Origin: Uloborus plumipes | Lineage: Eukaryota; Arthropoda; Arachnida; Araneae; Uloboridae | Assembly: GCA_038373865.1 (NCBI GenBank) | Contig: JAXGGA010003874.1 | Span: forward strand, 32,090-96,089 | Direction of reading: 5' to 3' | DNA length: 64,000 bases | Shown: positions 24,063-36,400 of the stretch, piece by piece | Position numbering within the stretch: the stretch's first letter is position 1 | How the letters are laid out: each line of letters begins with the position of its first letter | Notes under the pieces: model-generated | Seen by the model: the letters and a program-made list of their open reading frames with translations, nothing else | Told to the model about the DNA's origin: nothing | Database searches by the model: none | Translations under genes and position numbers: made by a program

Positions 24063-27017
24063 GAGTGATTCCATAACAACTCACCGAATAGGGGTCGCAC
24101 GACCGATTCAGATTTTCTTTTAATTTGGCACACATGTTGATCATATAGAGGCATGGAAAAGTCCAAATTGTTAGGTTCCTGCTCCACGTATTTTCTGAGA
24201 TACATGCCCTCACAGTTTGTCCGCCACGTCAAAATACTAAAAAAGTGATGTAATTTAATCATTTTTTATAAAAAATCGTACTCATGCAAAATAAAAGTGT
24301 TAGATATCTATGGAAACTAGTTACTCCAGGCATTCAGAAAAAAATACTAGAATGTTCATAATGAAAATTGCTAAGGTACAGGGCTCTTTGAAGTTGTCAT
24401 CACAAAAACTCGATTTTGCCGATTTTGCTAAAATTGAGGAATTTATTCCAAAAAAAGGAAGACATAACCAAAGGTTTACTCACTTTCTGGTAGTGTACAG
24501 ATGTTTACTATAAATGGTTACACAATGCATAACTTGGATTTCTCACTCCTTCTTGGAAATATTTAAGCTTAAAGATAAGCCATAAGGCAAAAACATGCGT
24601 TTTTGGCCATCTTGGCAGCCATTTTTCTCATAAAGGGGGAGCAGTAGAAACTTTAATTTTTTTTAAAACAAGCCACTGATATGTTAGCTATTCACAGGAA
24701 AAGAGTTTACTTTTGGTTATTTCTCCCATTAAGAGATATCCGGCTGACAGTATATGCATGTTTATCGCGACGACCATATGCTTTTGTTCCCCCTCTCATG
24801 GACTTTTAAACCAAAAAATAATGATATATTTATTAATAGCTGTATTATCTACCCAATATGTCATGAAGTTTAATTTATTAAATCATTGACCAATAAATTA
24901 GATGATTGATGAAAACAAGAAATAGTATTTCTCTGATGCCTGAGCATTTATGAATTCATATAATTATAAAGCACTAAATGCTTTCTTGAGAAATTAATTA
25001 ACCTAAAGGAGCTCTAAATATTTATATTATAAGCAATACCCAATCTTGTGATTGGGATACTCCTGTTTTTAATTGAAGAATTTCTTGAATATCACATGAA
25101 TATCAGGAAAATAAATGAGGTCTTTTCGTTTGATGTAGGATATTTTATGACAAATTTCATTTGATGGGCTACTAACTGAGCATGGAGATAAAGAGCTATT
25201 AATTTCAGCATCGAATTCCATTTTACCTTATTAACAGTTAAATATTTACAAAATAATTAAATAAATAATTTAATCTAAAGCCATGCTTGAAGAATTAAAA
25301 TTAGTACAACTAATTTATTCCCATACTGATCTTTACAAAACTGACATGTGGTGAGCACTGATAAGAACTGACAAGAATAAGTTTACTCACTAAAATACTA
25401 GCTCACAGATACTATAAAGCGTACATTCTATTTTCTACAAAATAATACTGCAACAAAGAACAAGGGAATAAAGGGGTAGGTACTAAAGAATGTCTTGAAA
25501 AATCAATTAAAATAAAGGAGCTTCGATTATTTATCTCATAGGCAATACCCAATCTTGTGATTGGATCTCATGATTGATGGCTATAAACAGGAGGATACCC
25601 TTGTTCTTTGTTGCAGTATTATTTTGTAGAAAATAGAATGTATGCTTTATAGTATCTGTGAACTAATATTTTAGTGAGTAAACTTTTTCTTGTCAGTTCT
25701 TATCAGTGCTCAACGCATATCAATTTTGTAAAGATCAATATGGGAATAAATTAATTGCACTAATTTTAATTCTTCAAGCATGGCTTTCTATTAAATTATT
25801 TATTTAATTATTTTGTAAATATTTAACTGTTAATAAGGTAAAATGGAATTCGATGCTGAAATTAATAGCTCTTTATCACCATGCTCAGTTAGTAGCCCAT
25901 CAAATGAAATTTGTCATAAAATATCCTACATCAAACGAAAAGACCTCATTTATTTTCCTGATATTCATGTGATATTCAAGAAATTCTTCAATTAAAAACA
26001 GGAGTATCCCAATCACAAGATTGGGTATTGCTTATAATATAACTATTTAGAGCTCATTTATGTTAATTAATTTCTCAAGAAAGTATTTAGTGCTTTATAA
26101 TTATGAATGCATAATGCTCAGGCATCAGAGAAATACTTTTTCTTTCTTTCATCAATTATCTAATTTATTGTTCAATGATTTAATAAATTAAATTTCATGA
26201 CATATTGGGTAGATAATACAGCTAATAATAAATATATCATTATTTTTTGGTTTAATTAATTTTAAGTCCATGAGAGGGGGAACAAAAGCATATGGTCGTC
26301 GCGAAAAACATGCATATACTGTCAGCAGGATATCTCTTAATGGGAGAAATAACCAAAAGTAAACTCTTTTCCTGTGAATAGCTAACATATCAGTGACTTG
26401 TTTAAAAAAAATTAAAGTTTCTACTGCTCCCCCTTTATGAGAAAAATGGCTGCCAAGATGGCCAAAAACGCATTTTTTGCCTTATAATGGCTTATCTTTA
26501 AGCTAAAATATTTCCAATTAGGAGTGAGAAATCAAAGTTATGCATTGTGTAACCATTTATAGTAAACATCTGTACACTACCAGAAAGTGAGTAAACCTTT
26601 GGTTATGTCTTCCTTTTTTTGGAATAAATTCCTCAATTTTAGCAAAATCGGGAAAATCAAATTTTTGTGATGGCAACTTCTAAGAGTGCTGTACCTTAAC
26701 ATTTTCCGTTATAAACATTGCCATATTTTTTTTCTGAATGCCAGGAGTAGCTAGTTTCCGTAGATGTCAAACACTTTCATATTGCATGAGTAGAAATTTT
26801 AAGAAAAAAATATTAAAAAACATCAATTTTTTGGTATTTTGAAGGTCCGGACAAACTTCGAGGACCCGTATCTCGGGAAATAAGTGGAGCAGGTAACTTT
26901 CCTTTTGGGCTTTTTCATACCTCTATACCATCAATCTGTGTACCAAATTAAAAAAAAATCCGAGTCGGTCGTGCGACCAACTTCTTTTTTTTTCGGTGAG
27001 TTGGTATGGAATCGCTC
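24063..27017. mobile_element. 2955-bp foldback element, GAGYGATTCC ends, TSD ATAT
   Basis: Ends GAGTGATTCCATAACAACTC and its inverse GAGCGATTCCATACCAACTC; ATAT at 24059-24062 and 27018-27021. Arms extend inward to about 25465 and 25600, so the loop is only ~135 bp and almost the whole element is palindromic. Near the loop a GGCAATACCCAATCTTGTGA block appears three times (25033, 25540 and inverted near 26010). No transposase. Confidence 0.88.
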
Positions 27018-27021
27018 ATAT

Positions 27022-27480
27022 ACGAGGGTTGTTTTTTTTTTCAACTTCCGTTTGGCTATAAAAAATAAACGGATTCAAATAAAAAAAAAATTATTATCAA
27101 AAGTAAGGTACAATCCTCTACAATTCTCTACATAATCACCTTGACGATTGAAACATTTGTTATATCTGTGAACAAGCTTTATAATAGCCTCCTCGTAGAA
27201 TGTTGCCGCCAATGATGGGAAGTAAGTTGTGACGGTGTCTTTGGGTTCCACGCGACTTTGGAAGCTCGATGCCTTTCCAGACCCCAAGCAGAGGTTTCCA
27301 AGTCTCTGTTTCAGTTCAGGGAGCACATGTAAGTAAGTCACTTGGTGCTCAGTCGGAACTTAATGATGGGTGTTCAAAAATGTCCAATTGAATGCATGAA
27401 ATTGCAGGAGGAACTGTTGGGTTACACGAACGTTATGATGACGCGATGACGGACATTGCCATGCCCCCAAGCAGGGCGTC
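27022..27480 (-). pseudogene. mariner-like transposase, C-terminal remnant
   Basis: The minus strand encodes FPSLAATFYEEAIIKLVHRY then NKCFNRQGDYVEN, the conserved C-terminal end of mariner transposases. Just upstream is a disrupted HP...SP.LAPSDYHLFP-like segment with stops and a frameshift. The catalytic DD34D core is mostly absent. The end abuts TACGAGGGTTG (27021-27031), a mariner-type terminus at a TA. Dead copy. Confidence 0.75.
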
Positions 27481-27539
27481 ACCCCTGCTTGGGGTCTGGA
27501 AAGTTACAGACAGACTTTGAAAGTGGGGGGATTTCAATT

Positions 27540-28390
27540 TCAGAGCACTTCCCGGGAGAGTCCTGAATTACATTAATATTCATAATGTTATCAAAGATAG
27601 TCTAGAAATGCGTTTTTATGACTTCAATTTTTAAAAATTTAAAAATTCTAACTTTTTTCAAAGATGTATAATATAATTTTGGAAAATTCAAGGGAGAGGG
27701 GAGTCCGTGGACCCTATCCTTTCCCTTATCGACCAAAAATGACTTACTATTGCGATTCCAGGATTTCAATCGCAAAAATTTTAAAAGGTTAAGTCCTAAA
27801 TACATTCTTTTCTCTGATGCCATCAAAATGCACTAAAAAATTTTTTATGTTTCAATTTCAAAAACTTTTCCTGGGTAGAGTTCCGAACTCGAACCTTAAA
27901 GTCATCAGAGACGGCTTACATTTTCCTTTCAGGACTTCAATTTCGAAAAATTTTCACAAACCAGATTTATCTCCCCTATCTCATCAAACATAGCCTACAA
28001 TTTCGCGTTTAGGACTTAAATTTTGACTTCATTTTCTTGAAGATAGTTTCAAAACCTGTCCCTTTCTCTAACTTCATCACACGGACTAACAATTGCGTTT
28101 TTACGCATTCAGTTTGCGAAACAAAAAAAAAAAAAATCTGGGGGAGAGTCCGTGACTCCCTTGCCCTAGTTATAGGGGGCCTTACCTTAAATATCATCTC
28201 AGATGACCTACAATTGCGTATTCAGAGCTCCGATATCGAAATATTTTGAGGGTGGTCTCTTGAACATCATACCTTACCGAACGTCATCAACAATCCTATA
28301 CATTTGTGCGTTTAGGGCTTCAAGTTGGGAATTTTTCTGGGGGAATCCCTCCGAATTCACCTTAAGGTTTTTAAATATCTAACAAAATTT
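27540..28390. repeat. Eroded ~115-bp tandem array
   Basis: About eight degenerate units, each with the order ATCA(T)CAAA..-CCTACAATTGCGTTT-AGGACTTCAATTTCGAAAA-TTTTC(T)GGG-GAGAGTCC. Recognisable at about 27600, 27755, 27855, 27930, 27995, 28095, 28215 and 28300. Units are strongly diverged. Confidence 0.6.
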
Positions 28391-29490
28391 TGTTTTTGGA
28401 ACAAAAAAGTTTTTGGAGTTTCAGTTCAACATTTATCGCCTCTCCCATGGGAATTTATTTAGGGAGGGGGAAAGCTAATCGTTAAGATAAATTTACGAAT
28501 TGATGTTTTAAAATATTGAAGTTTTTTTGCGAGTAAGAAATTTTTAAGTTATTTCGTAAGGGAGAGAGGTTGTCAACATCCGCTCCCTTTAATACGACGC
28601 CCTTGGCAACTGATGCTGACCCAGCTTTGGGGGACGTCACTGTCGGAAAAGGAGGGGGGTCAAAGTAAAATTGTAGGGATCAAATGGTTGGCCAAATTTA
28701 TCAAAATCCAGCTGGCTTTTGTTTTTGGAAAAGGTCATAAAAAAGGAGAGAGGAGGGCAAAACTACAATTTTAGATCTCAAATTTAGTAGAACAGGGGCA
28801 ATTTATAGAAAAAAGTCCCTAAAATATAGTTTTAGGCTATTCCCCTCTCCCCCACCCCGTGAGATTCGTGCTTTGCTTTTTGCCCCTCCGGATTCCCAAA
28901 GTGCCCCCCCCCCCCCCCGGAGCAAAATGTCTGAAAGAAACACTGCTGTAATAATACTTTACTTCTTACACGATATAACTAAAATAAAACGATTGTTGTC
29001 TGATATTTGTAGACTGCGCCAAAATCTTAATCATCGGGATAATACTCCCACAGTTGAAGAAATGTTCAGTTTTTTTTTTGGCCGATTGCGTACGTAGTCA
29101 TTAAAAAACTTTTAAAACTTACATCAAAGCGTAAAATAATCCGCATACGAAATTAATCTAACCCCAAAACTAAAATTACCATTAATTTGTTTTTCGCACA
29201 AATAATTGTCAAATGTTCCCTACTAATTTCGGAATCACTTAGGACAAAAACTTTTAGCGTCATTTCATGGTGAGCAATATTTTCTCAGCATTAATTGACA
29301 ATTTTTCTTTGACAAAAATTACCGACTTAATAATTCTTTTGCTTTTTTTCATAAAGTAGGGAGAGGAGCAAAATTATCCTAGGTATCCCAAAACAGTTAC
29401 CGCAAATTTAGCGACATTTTAAATCGTCAAAGCGGTATGTTTCGAGTTCTTTTAGTTTAGGGGAAAAAAAAGGAGATTATAAATTGTTCC
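28391..29490. other. Intergenic, no gene recognised
   Basis: Purine-rich patches (GGGGGAAAG, GGAGAGAGG) and C-runs suggest further decayed repeat units. No gene recognised. Confidence 0.45.
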
Positions 29491-29534
29491 TCAATATTTT
29501 TACTGGCCCAGGCAATGCCGCGTATTTTCGCTAG
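29491..29534 (+). mobile_element. Degenerate Helitron 3' terminus
   Basis: GGCCCAGGCAATGCCGCGTATTTTCG then CTAG and T, resembling the hairpin plus CTAG(T) end. The 5' limit is not found. Confidence 0.35.
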
Positions 29535-30222
29535 TTATCTATTTTCCCAAAAATGAAATCACCTAAAAGCTTTTCTTAGGCTTGATCTGCACTTTCTCCA
29601 TTCTTCTGAAGTAACATAATAGGAAACTTATAAAATCAATATCGTTGACCTAAATCTTATCTATACTACAATTGTCCCTAAGATCTTACAATCTTACAAC
29701 ACGTCCAAATATCTTACAATGTAAGGCTAAATCTTACCAGTTGGCAACTATGCAAAGGTAGTTTCGAACTACGAAAATTTTGAATCCCAAATTCTATTAT
29801 TTTAAATCACTTCAAAGATGCAATACACATTAGCCCTTGCTTAGGAGCGGTTACTCACTGCTTTCAAGAGTAAAGTACTGTATTACACAGCTTCAGTCGC
29901 AGTGCAATTTAATATATTCGATTTTTAACTCAACATAAATGACAGCTAACACACCATACTGTTTTCTTTAAACTCATTAACACTTTAAACTCAATTTTCA
30001 TAAAAAAGCAGACATTACAAAAATAAACTAAAAAAACTATTAAAATAAATTATTTTATTTTAGAGGAAAGCCTCTCTCATTTTTTGTTTTCTAAATATCT
30101 TAGGGCAAGAAAATAATATTGATTTCTCTCTATACTTTGGAAATATAGAGTATCAACATTAAAAGCAGAATTGTTCAAAAGTTAACACACTAAAAAAAAG
30201 GAGAAAATTTTACATAAATGAA

Positions 30223-30228
30223 TTTATT
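30223..30228 (-). terminator. AATAAA polyadenylation signal of CWF19L2
   Basis: Canonical AATAAA on the minus strand about 55 nt after the stop codon. It implies a very short 3' UTR, with cleavage expected near 30200. Confidence 0.6.
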
Positions 30229-30282
30229 TACAAGTAAAGTACATATTTAAAACGCAGTACTGCATCCAGCTGATTTTATATA

Positions 30283-30414
30283 TCAACTTTTATCTTTGTA
30301 TTTTTTCCATTTCTTTCCAAATAGCAATACTTCATTAGACTTTTTAAGAGGATCTTCTTTTTTATTTTTGTACAGATAATTGTAGTCAATATCGAGCATT
30401 CCACCAACAACTTC
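30283..30414 (-). CDS. CWF19L2: CWF19L2 terminal exon, EVVGGMLDI...stop
   Basis: Forty-three codons and TGA. EVVGGMLDIDYNYLYKNK matches the human EIIGGMLDIEPRLWRKG. The tail LLFGKKWKKYKDKS is shorter and more Lys-rich than the human ALQFAQWWKPYDFTKS. Acceptor TTCCAG. Confidence 0.95.
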   Translation of the reverse strand, partial: EVVGGMLDIDYNYLYKNKKEDPLKKSNEVLLFGKKWKKYKDKS

Positions 30415-33400
30415 CTGGAAAAAAAGTTCATCTTGAATTTTATGATTTCTTTCACATTTTAGAGAGAAAATATGATGTACATAAGTATTTTTTTTTTTAA
30501 ATGCGGAATAAAATTTGGAGAATTTTTTTTTTAAGTACCAAGTATATTTGAAAATGCACACACATACAAGTAATTGTGAGAATAAATGTGATATAGTACT
30601 GCTCACACATGCAATCCTTCACTACCACTATGTATGAATGGACACAAGGTATAGGACGGTCCAAAAATTTAACTATGATGTTTAGGTAGCTGGGGCTTTG
30701 TATTCTATGTTTCCACTACAAAACAAACGTCTAGCTACCTATTTATTAAACCAATGAAACGATAATTTCAGATACGGTTATTTGAAGGCATGTGCTCGAG
30801 CTTGTGATGATTTTAAACAACATAGAGCTCACAGTCATGATTACAATGAACAAATTTCATTTCTGTACAGCAAGACTCACTTTTTTCTCATGCAAATTGA
30901 TCAGCATATTGAGAACCACAAATGGACCTAGAACGATTGACATGCGACAAAAGTTGTTTGATGGCAAATTCACGCATCAGACTGAAGAAAAATGCTTTCC
31001 ATATTGCTCATCAAAAGTTTTTCCACAAATTGTGCTATGCATGTGATGTTCTGCGAAGTGTTTAAAATAAGGGGTCGTTGGTCGCATTTTGTGACCAAAT
31101 ATTTTATTTTGACATCCAGATTGTCGCACCATCTCTAGGTGCCAAATTAGGCGCCTAAAGTTTCAGATTGCACCTTAAGTTTTTCTTTCCTGACTCATCA
31201 TGGCTCTAAGACAGGGACGTCATTTCAAAATTTTCCAGGGGAAGGGGGGTGTTAAAGGGTGCATACACAATGTAAAATTTGCCAAAAAGTTGCAAAAACC
31301 ACGCCCACTTATATGCCAATACATTGATTACCCAAAGTCGGGTGGGGGGGGGGGCAACTTACCCCCCTGCCCCCCTAAATGACGGGCCTGCTCTAAGACC
31401 CATGTGCTCAAGGAAAGGATAAATTTGCACTCAAAGGATAAATTTGTATAAGTTTTTTTTAAATGCATTTGATTTCGACTTTAAAAAACATTTCCTTTTG
31501 AATATTTTACAATATTTTTTTTCCGAATATGCTATTGGCAGTGTGTAGCATTTTTATTCAACACATTTTTCAATATTCGGATACACATTCATATACATAT
31601 TATTTATTATAAATAACACACAGGTTGTTCATTTTGACGCCTAAAAACTTATTTTAGCCTAGATTGAAATTCTTATTTCTTACACTGGCATGCAATCCAA
31701 TTGAATTTTTTAAGTGGTCTTACCATTCATTTATAGTTTATTTTGAAAAATGCTCAATGCTCATAGCAATACTTGAAAAAATACCACAATATCAATTATA
31801 TGCTCATTTATCTTGATTGTTTTTGCATTGAAAAAAATATACATTTATAAGCTTCTTTGTCCTTGAAAGATTAATTTCTTATAACCTTGAAACATGTATT
31901 TCTACTGTTATTTGAGCATTTAAAATTGAATTTTAAATACACACGTTGTAAAGTATTTGAGGGAAGATAAAAGAAAATTGGCTTGGTGATTACATGCAAT
32001 TTTTTGGTTCTCTCTAAAAATTTAGGAACAAAAGTTTAATTCAAATTTGAAGCATTTTTATATTTGAGCACTCATAAGCTAGCAGCACTCCTGTTTCATA
32101 TTTGAGTCAACACATAAGGGTTTTTTTTCACTAATATACCGATCTGACTTATAGATCTTCTTGTAGTCCTTTGAATTTGTGCACAAGTGAGATGCTACTG
32201 TAGAACAAGTGAGATGTTACTGTCAAATAATTGTCAGCACTTAAACAAACACCTTCTAAATATAATAAAAGTCTGACTATCAATGGTAGCATTATTTAAG
32301 AAATTCTGAAACCCTGAGCAAAGTATTCCATTTCAGAAAATAAAACTACAGAATCTAGCATCAGACCTTTAACTTTCACTATTCAAATAATTTTTGAGTT
32401 TGGACAAAACAAAATATTACATTCTGCAAAAAGGAACATATACAATTAATGCATAATTCTGTTAATTTTTGCACAGAAATATCGAGCAAAAAAGAGCTGA
32501 ATATCAAATACTCAAACTGTTGTTTTCAAAATAAAGATGTACAGTGAAACCTGTGTATAACGATACTGTACATAACGATAAACCTGCCTGTTACGATATT
32601 TTGGTTTGGTCCCAGCCAACTTCCCATCTACTCTTGCTCAAACTGTCTATAATGATAATCTGTCTATAACGATATTTTTTCTCGGTCCTTTGAGTATCGT
32701 TATACACAGATTTCACTGTATTACTTGTATTTAGATTAACATTGGACTGAACATCCATGGTAAAGAATTGTATTTTAATCAGTATTTCTATACAGAAAAT
32801 AGAAGCATAGATTATACACAAATAGTTAATTTATATTTTAAACATCGATTTAATCCAACACAGCAGTCAAAGGTTGGCTTGCTCATGATCTGATGGTCTT
32901 TTTTACATTATTTAGACCTCAGAAGGAATTAACCATAAATATAACTAATTTCATAAATAGTATAATCAATCATATTTCTAAAAAATACCTTTCCAAAATT
33001 TCTGGGAAAACTTTTCTCATCTTCAATAACATGAGCAAACCCAGCATGAATTTCTGGATCAAATCCAACAAAAAAGTAAGGCAAGTTCTTAGGAACCTGA
33101 AAAATTAAAATTAGGATTTCAAAATGAAAAATGCAAAACTTTTATAAAAATGCACAAGAATTAATAACTTACTTAAGCAATGATTCAGTATAACAACAAT
33201 GGTAATTAATGTTATTCTTACCGAATTGCGTAGGCCCTTTTTTGAGAGATCTACCAGTTTTATATTATGTGCCCATTCAGCTTCAGATTCTTGAATAGCT
33301 TTCTAAGAAGAAAAGACTGAAGTAAGCCAGAAAATAATGACATACATAAATCTACTTTTAACTTTTAAACTTAATTTTTAAACATGTGCTTCAGCAAATA

Positions 33401-36400
33401 ACAAAATAAGTGAAACAATTTAATGAAAAAAAAGTAGACAAATGCTTAGAAATAATTTCTTTTCAACATTTACCATATTTTTTATTGTTTAATTAATAAT
33501 AGCTATACAACATTGTTATATTTATTACTGCTAAAGAAAAGTATACATAAACTAGATTATAAACTATTATGATATGATAGGTGCAAGTTGCCACTTCTTT
33601 TGATTAACACCCTTCCTGGAAAAAATCCCAGGAAAAATCTTGACCCCTTGGATTCTGGGTTTGTGATCCCATGCTGCAATTTATAATTCAAAAGTAAAAT
33701 TACAGGTTTTACTTTTTTAGATGCCCCCATTTTGCTTCAAAATTATTTTTTTCTCCCATAGAGGACTTCATTACTGAAAAACATATCAATTTAAAGTTAC
33801 TGTTTAAATATGCCTTAAAATTGAATTTTCAACAGAATATTTAAATAACAAAATTAAGAGAAACTTCAGAGAAATAAATTTCACTTACTTTAAAATACAT
33901 AGGTGCCATGTCTCCATCTTCGAAAGGTACAGGAATGCATTCCAATACCGCATGAGGACAATACTTGAAATTCATGCTTGTTTCAAGAAATAACACTGCT
34001 TTATTCTCCTCCTTGAACATTTTTCTTAAACTTTTTTTATAGTCCTTAAATAAAATTAAAATAGTATTAATAAATGTTCTAATTTTGAAATCTACAATAT
34101 GCACATACTTTGTTATAAAGAAACGTCAACTTTAAGCATTTTTCCTTTTCACCATTATTTATTTGTTCATTTTTGTAGCCATGTTCGTAAATAATGCATA
34201 GTTAAAATAATAATAATAAGGGATGCACCGATAAGCAAATTGGCCAACTACCGATTAATCGGTTGTTGATAATAGGCCGATTAATCGGCTGAGCCGATTA
34301 ATGATGAGGATGATTGTTTTTAGTGCTACCAATTTTACCATCACTGTTTTTTCCCTTTTATACAATTCCGAGTTTAAAAATAGTAAGTAATGTATTTCCG
34401 AGAGAAGATTTTTTTTCTATTTTCTCATTTTCACAAAATAATTTCAATATTTTATTAAATACTAGCTGCGTAGCCCGGCGTTGCACGGGCTGTAATGTAG
34501 TGAAGGCAGTTTGAGGAAACTACTCGCCACCAAGGCGGCTCGCCTTTAAAGAAATGAGGAAAGTTTAAACAGTTTACTCGCCGTCAAGGCGGCTCGCCTT
34601 TACAGTAGCGAGGAAAGTTTCAATTCACTACTCGCCGCCAAGGCGGCTCGCCTTTAAAGTACCAAGGAAAAGTTTAATAAACTACTCCCCGCTAAAGCGG
34701 CTCGCTAAAAAGCTTTCCTGCATCAAAGAATCAATCGAATTATTTGCACATGCTTCCTCAAAAATAAAGACGATGTCAAGTAGCGCATACTTAGCACTCT
34801 CCCTAAATAACAAATAAAATTCCTTTCCAAAAACAATTATTTCCAAACCGCTTTCTTCCGGTAAAATTGCAAAATTCTAAACGAAAAAGTTCTTTTAATA
34901 TTTGGATCGAAGCCAGAAAAAGTCCCTTCTAAAAACAGCAATTGCGATTTTATTTAAAAACACATTTTCAAAATGGTACCTGAGAAAAAATATGTCATTA
35001 ATAATTAGAATAAAAACAATTGTTAGAACTTTGTTATAACACGTATTTAAAATGACAATGGAAAAAAATAACACTCTTTCATTTTAAAAAGTTCAATTTA
35101 ATTAACGTTTTAATTTAGGGCCGAATTCAAGTGAAACACCATTGCAGTCGCTTTGAGGCGATCGCATATTGCAACCGCTACTGTAAGTCGAATTCAAGTG
35201 AATTCGTTTCACTTGAATCCAAATTTTGGAATTTGCGATTGCATTGGTGAATTGCGATCGTCCGTGTTTCACTTGAATTCCTGCCTTAAAATCGCAACGG
35301 AAAGAAATAAATATCTTGGAATTTTAAATAGTTCAATAATTTAATTAACGTTTTAATTCAAAATGGCAACGGTAAGAAAAAATGTCTTGGAAGTTTAATC
35401 ATTTATTAGGCTTATTCGCTTTAAATTTGACTACTTATTAATTGATATCTTCGCTAATTAAAATCGTATAATTATATAGATTGAAACTAATGAAGCCTGA
35501 AAAATTACCTATCTATCGGTACCTGGTTCGACTTTCAGTTCATTGGCGTTCAGGAGAAATAAGCGTGACATAGAAAGATAGAAAGAAAGATAGAAAGAAA
35601 GATAGAAAGATAGTTAGAAAGATACTCAGTTTTTAATATAAGTAGATCTTTGAACCAATTTTCATATTATTGTCAATAATATTACATTAATACATTTTTA
35701 ATTATGTTAATTGGACATAAAAATTCAAAAAAAGGGGAGGGGGAGTCTGATGAGCACTCCAATTTAGGGGTACTTTTAATTTATAATTTTTAATAGTTAG
35801 TAGCAATTTAATTCAAGACATATATTTTTTGAAAATTAGAGGTTATCTAAAAGCACTGTACTAAGGAGAAAATTGTCGCCACAAGAAAAAAGTTGCAACA
35901 TTGTCTATGTATATTTATTCAAAGTAGGAGGATTATTTTACAAAAAATTTTATATCTACTGTGAGGATTATTATTACTGTTAATAAAAATTTTCATCATA
36001 GTTTCTTAGTGAAGGTATACTTTGAAAAATAATAATTAAAAACATTTTTTTGGCAGATTAATCGGCCCAATTTTGCCGATTATTAAGAATCGGCAAAGTG
36101 GCCGATTAATCGGTGCATCCCTAGTAATAATTGTAAATCGCAGTGGTGTTGTTTAATTACATTGTTCTGAGAGGTTTGTTTTAATTTGGGGATTATTTAT
36201 AATATACAGCTTATATGAAGCAAACAAGTTGGAACAGTAACTTACAGCTCATAACCGCAGGAGTGCTAAATTAATTTTAGCTAAAAATAAAGGAAATCTC
36301 AGCTTCAATAAGAGTACATCCACCTTAAGGTTCCCTTATGGTTATTGAAGACTGACGCACCCAAAACAAGGGCAAAATTTTAATCTCTGAATGTTGTATC

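Larger units (their letters stand above)
34472..35646 (-). mobile_element. 1175-bp Helitron (non-autonomous), nested
   Basis: On the minus strand it starts TCTACTTATATTAAAAACTG after an A and ends CGCCGGGCTACGCAG-CTAG before a T, with the CCCGTGCAACGCCGGG hairpin. Target A|T as usual for Helitrons. It contains a GATA/GAAA microsatellite (35573-35625), a 4-unit hairpin array (34516-34710) and a nested MITE (35118-35285). Confidence 0.85.
34218..36123. mobile_element. hAT-like element, TIR AGGGATGCACCGATTAATCGG
   Basis: The left AAGGGATGCACCGAT and right inverse TAGGGATGCACCGATTAATC share the end. The flanks ATAATAAT and GTAATAAT are an 8-bp duplication with one mismatch. CCGATTAATCGGC repeats fill both subterminal zones. 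It contains a complete inserted Helitron (34472-35646). No transposase. Confidence 0.75.
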
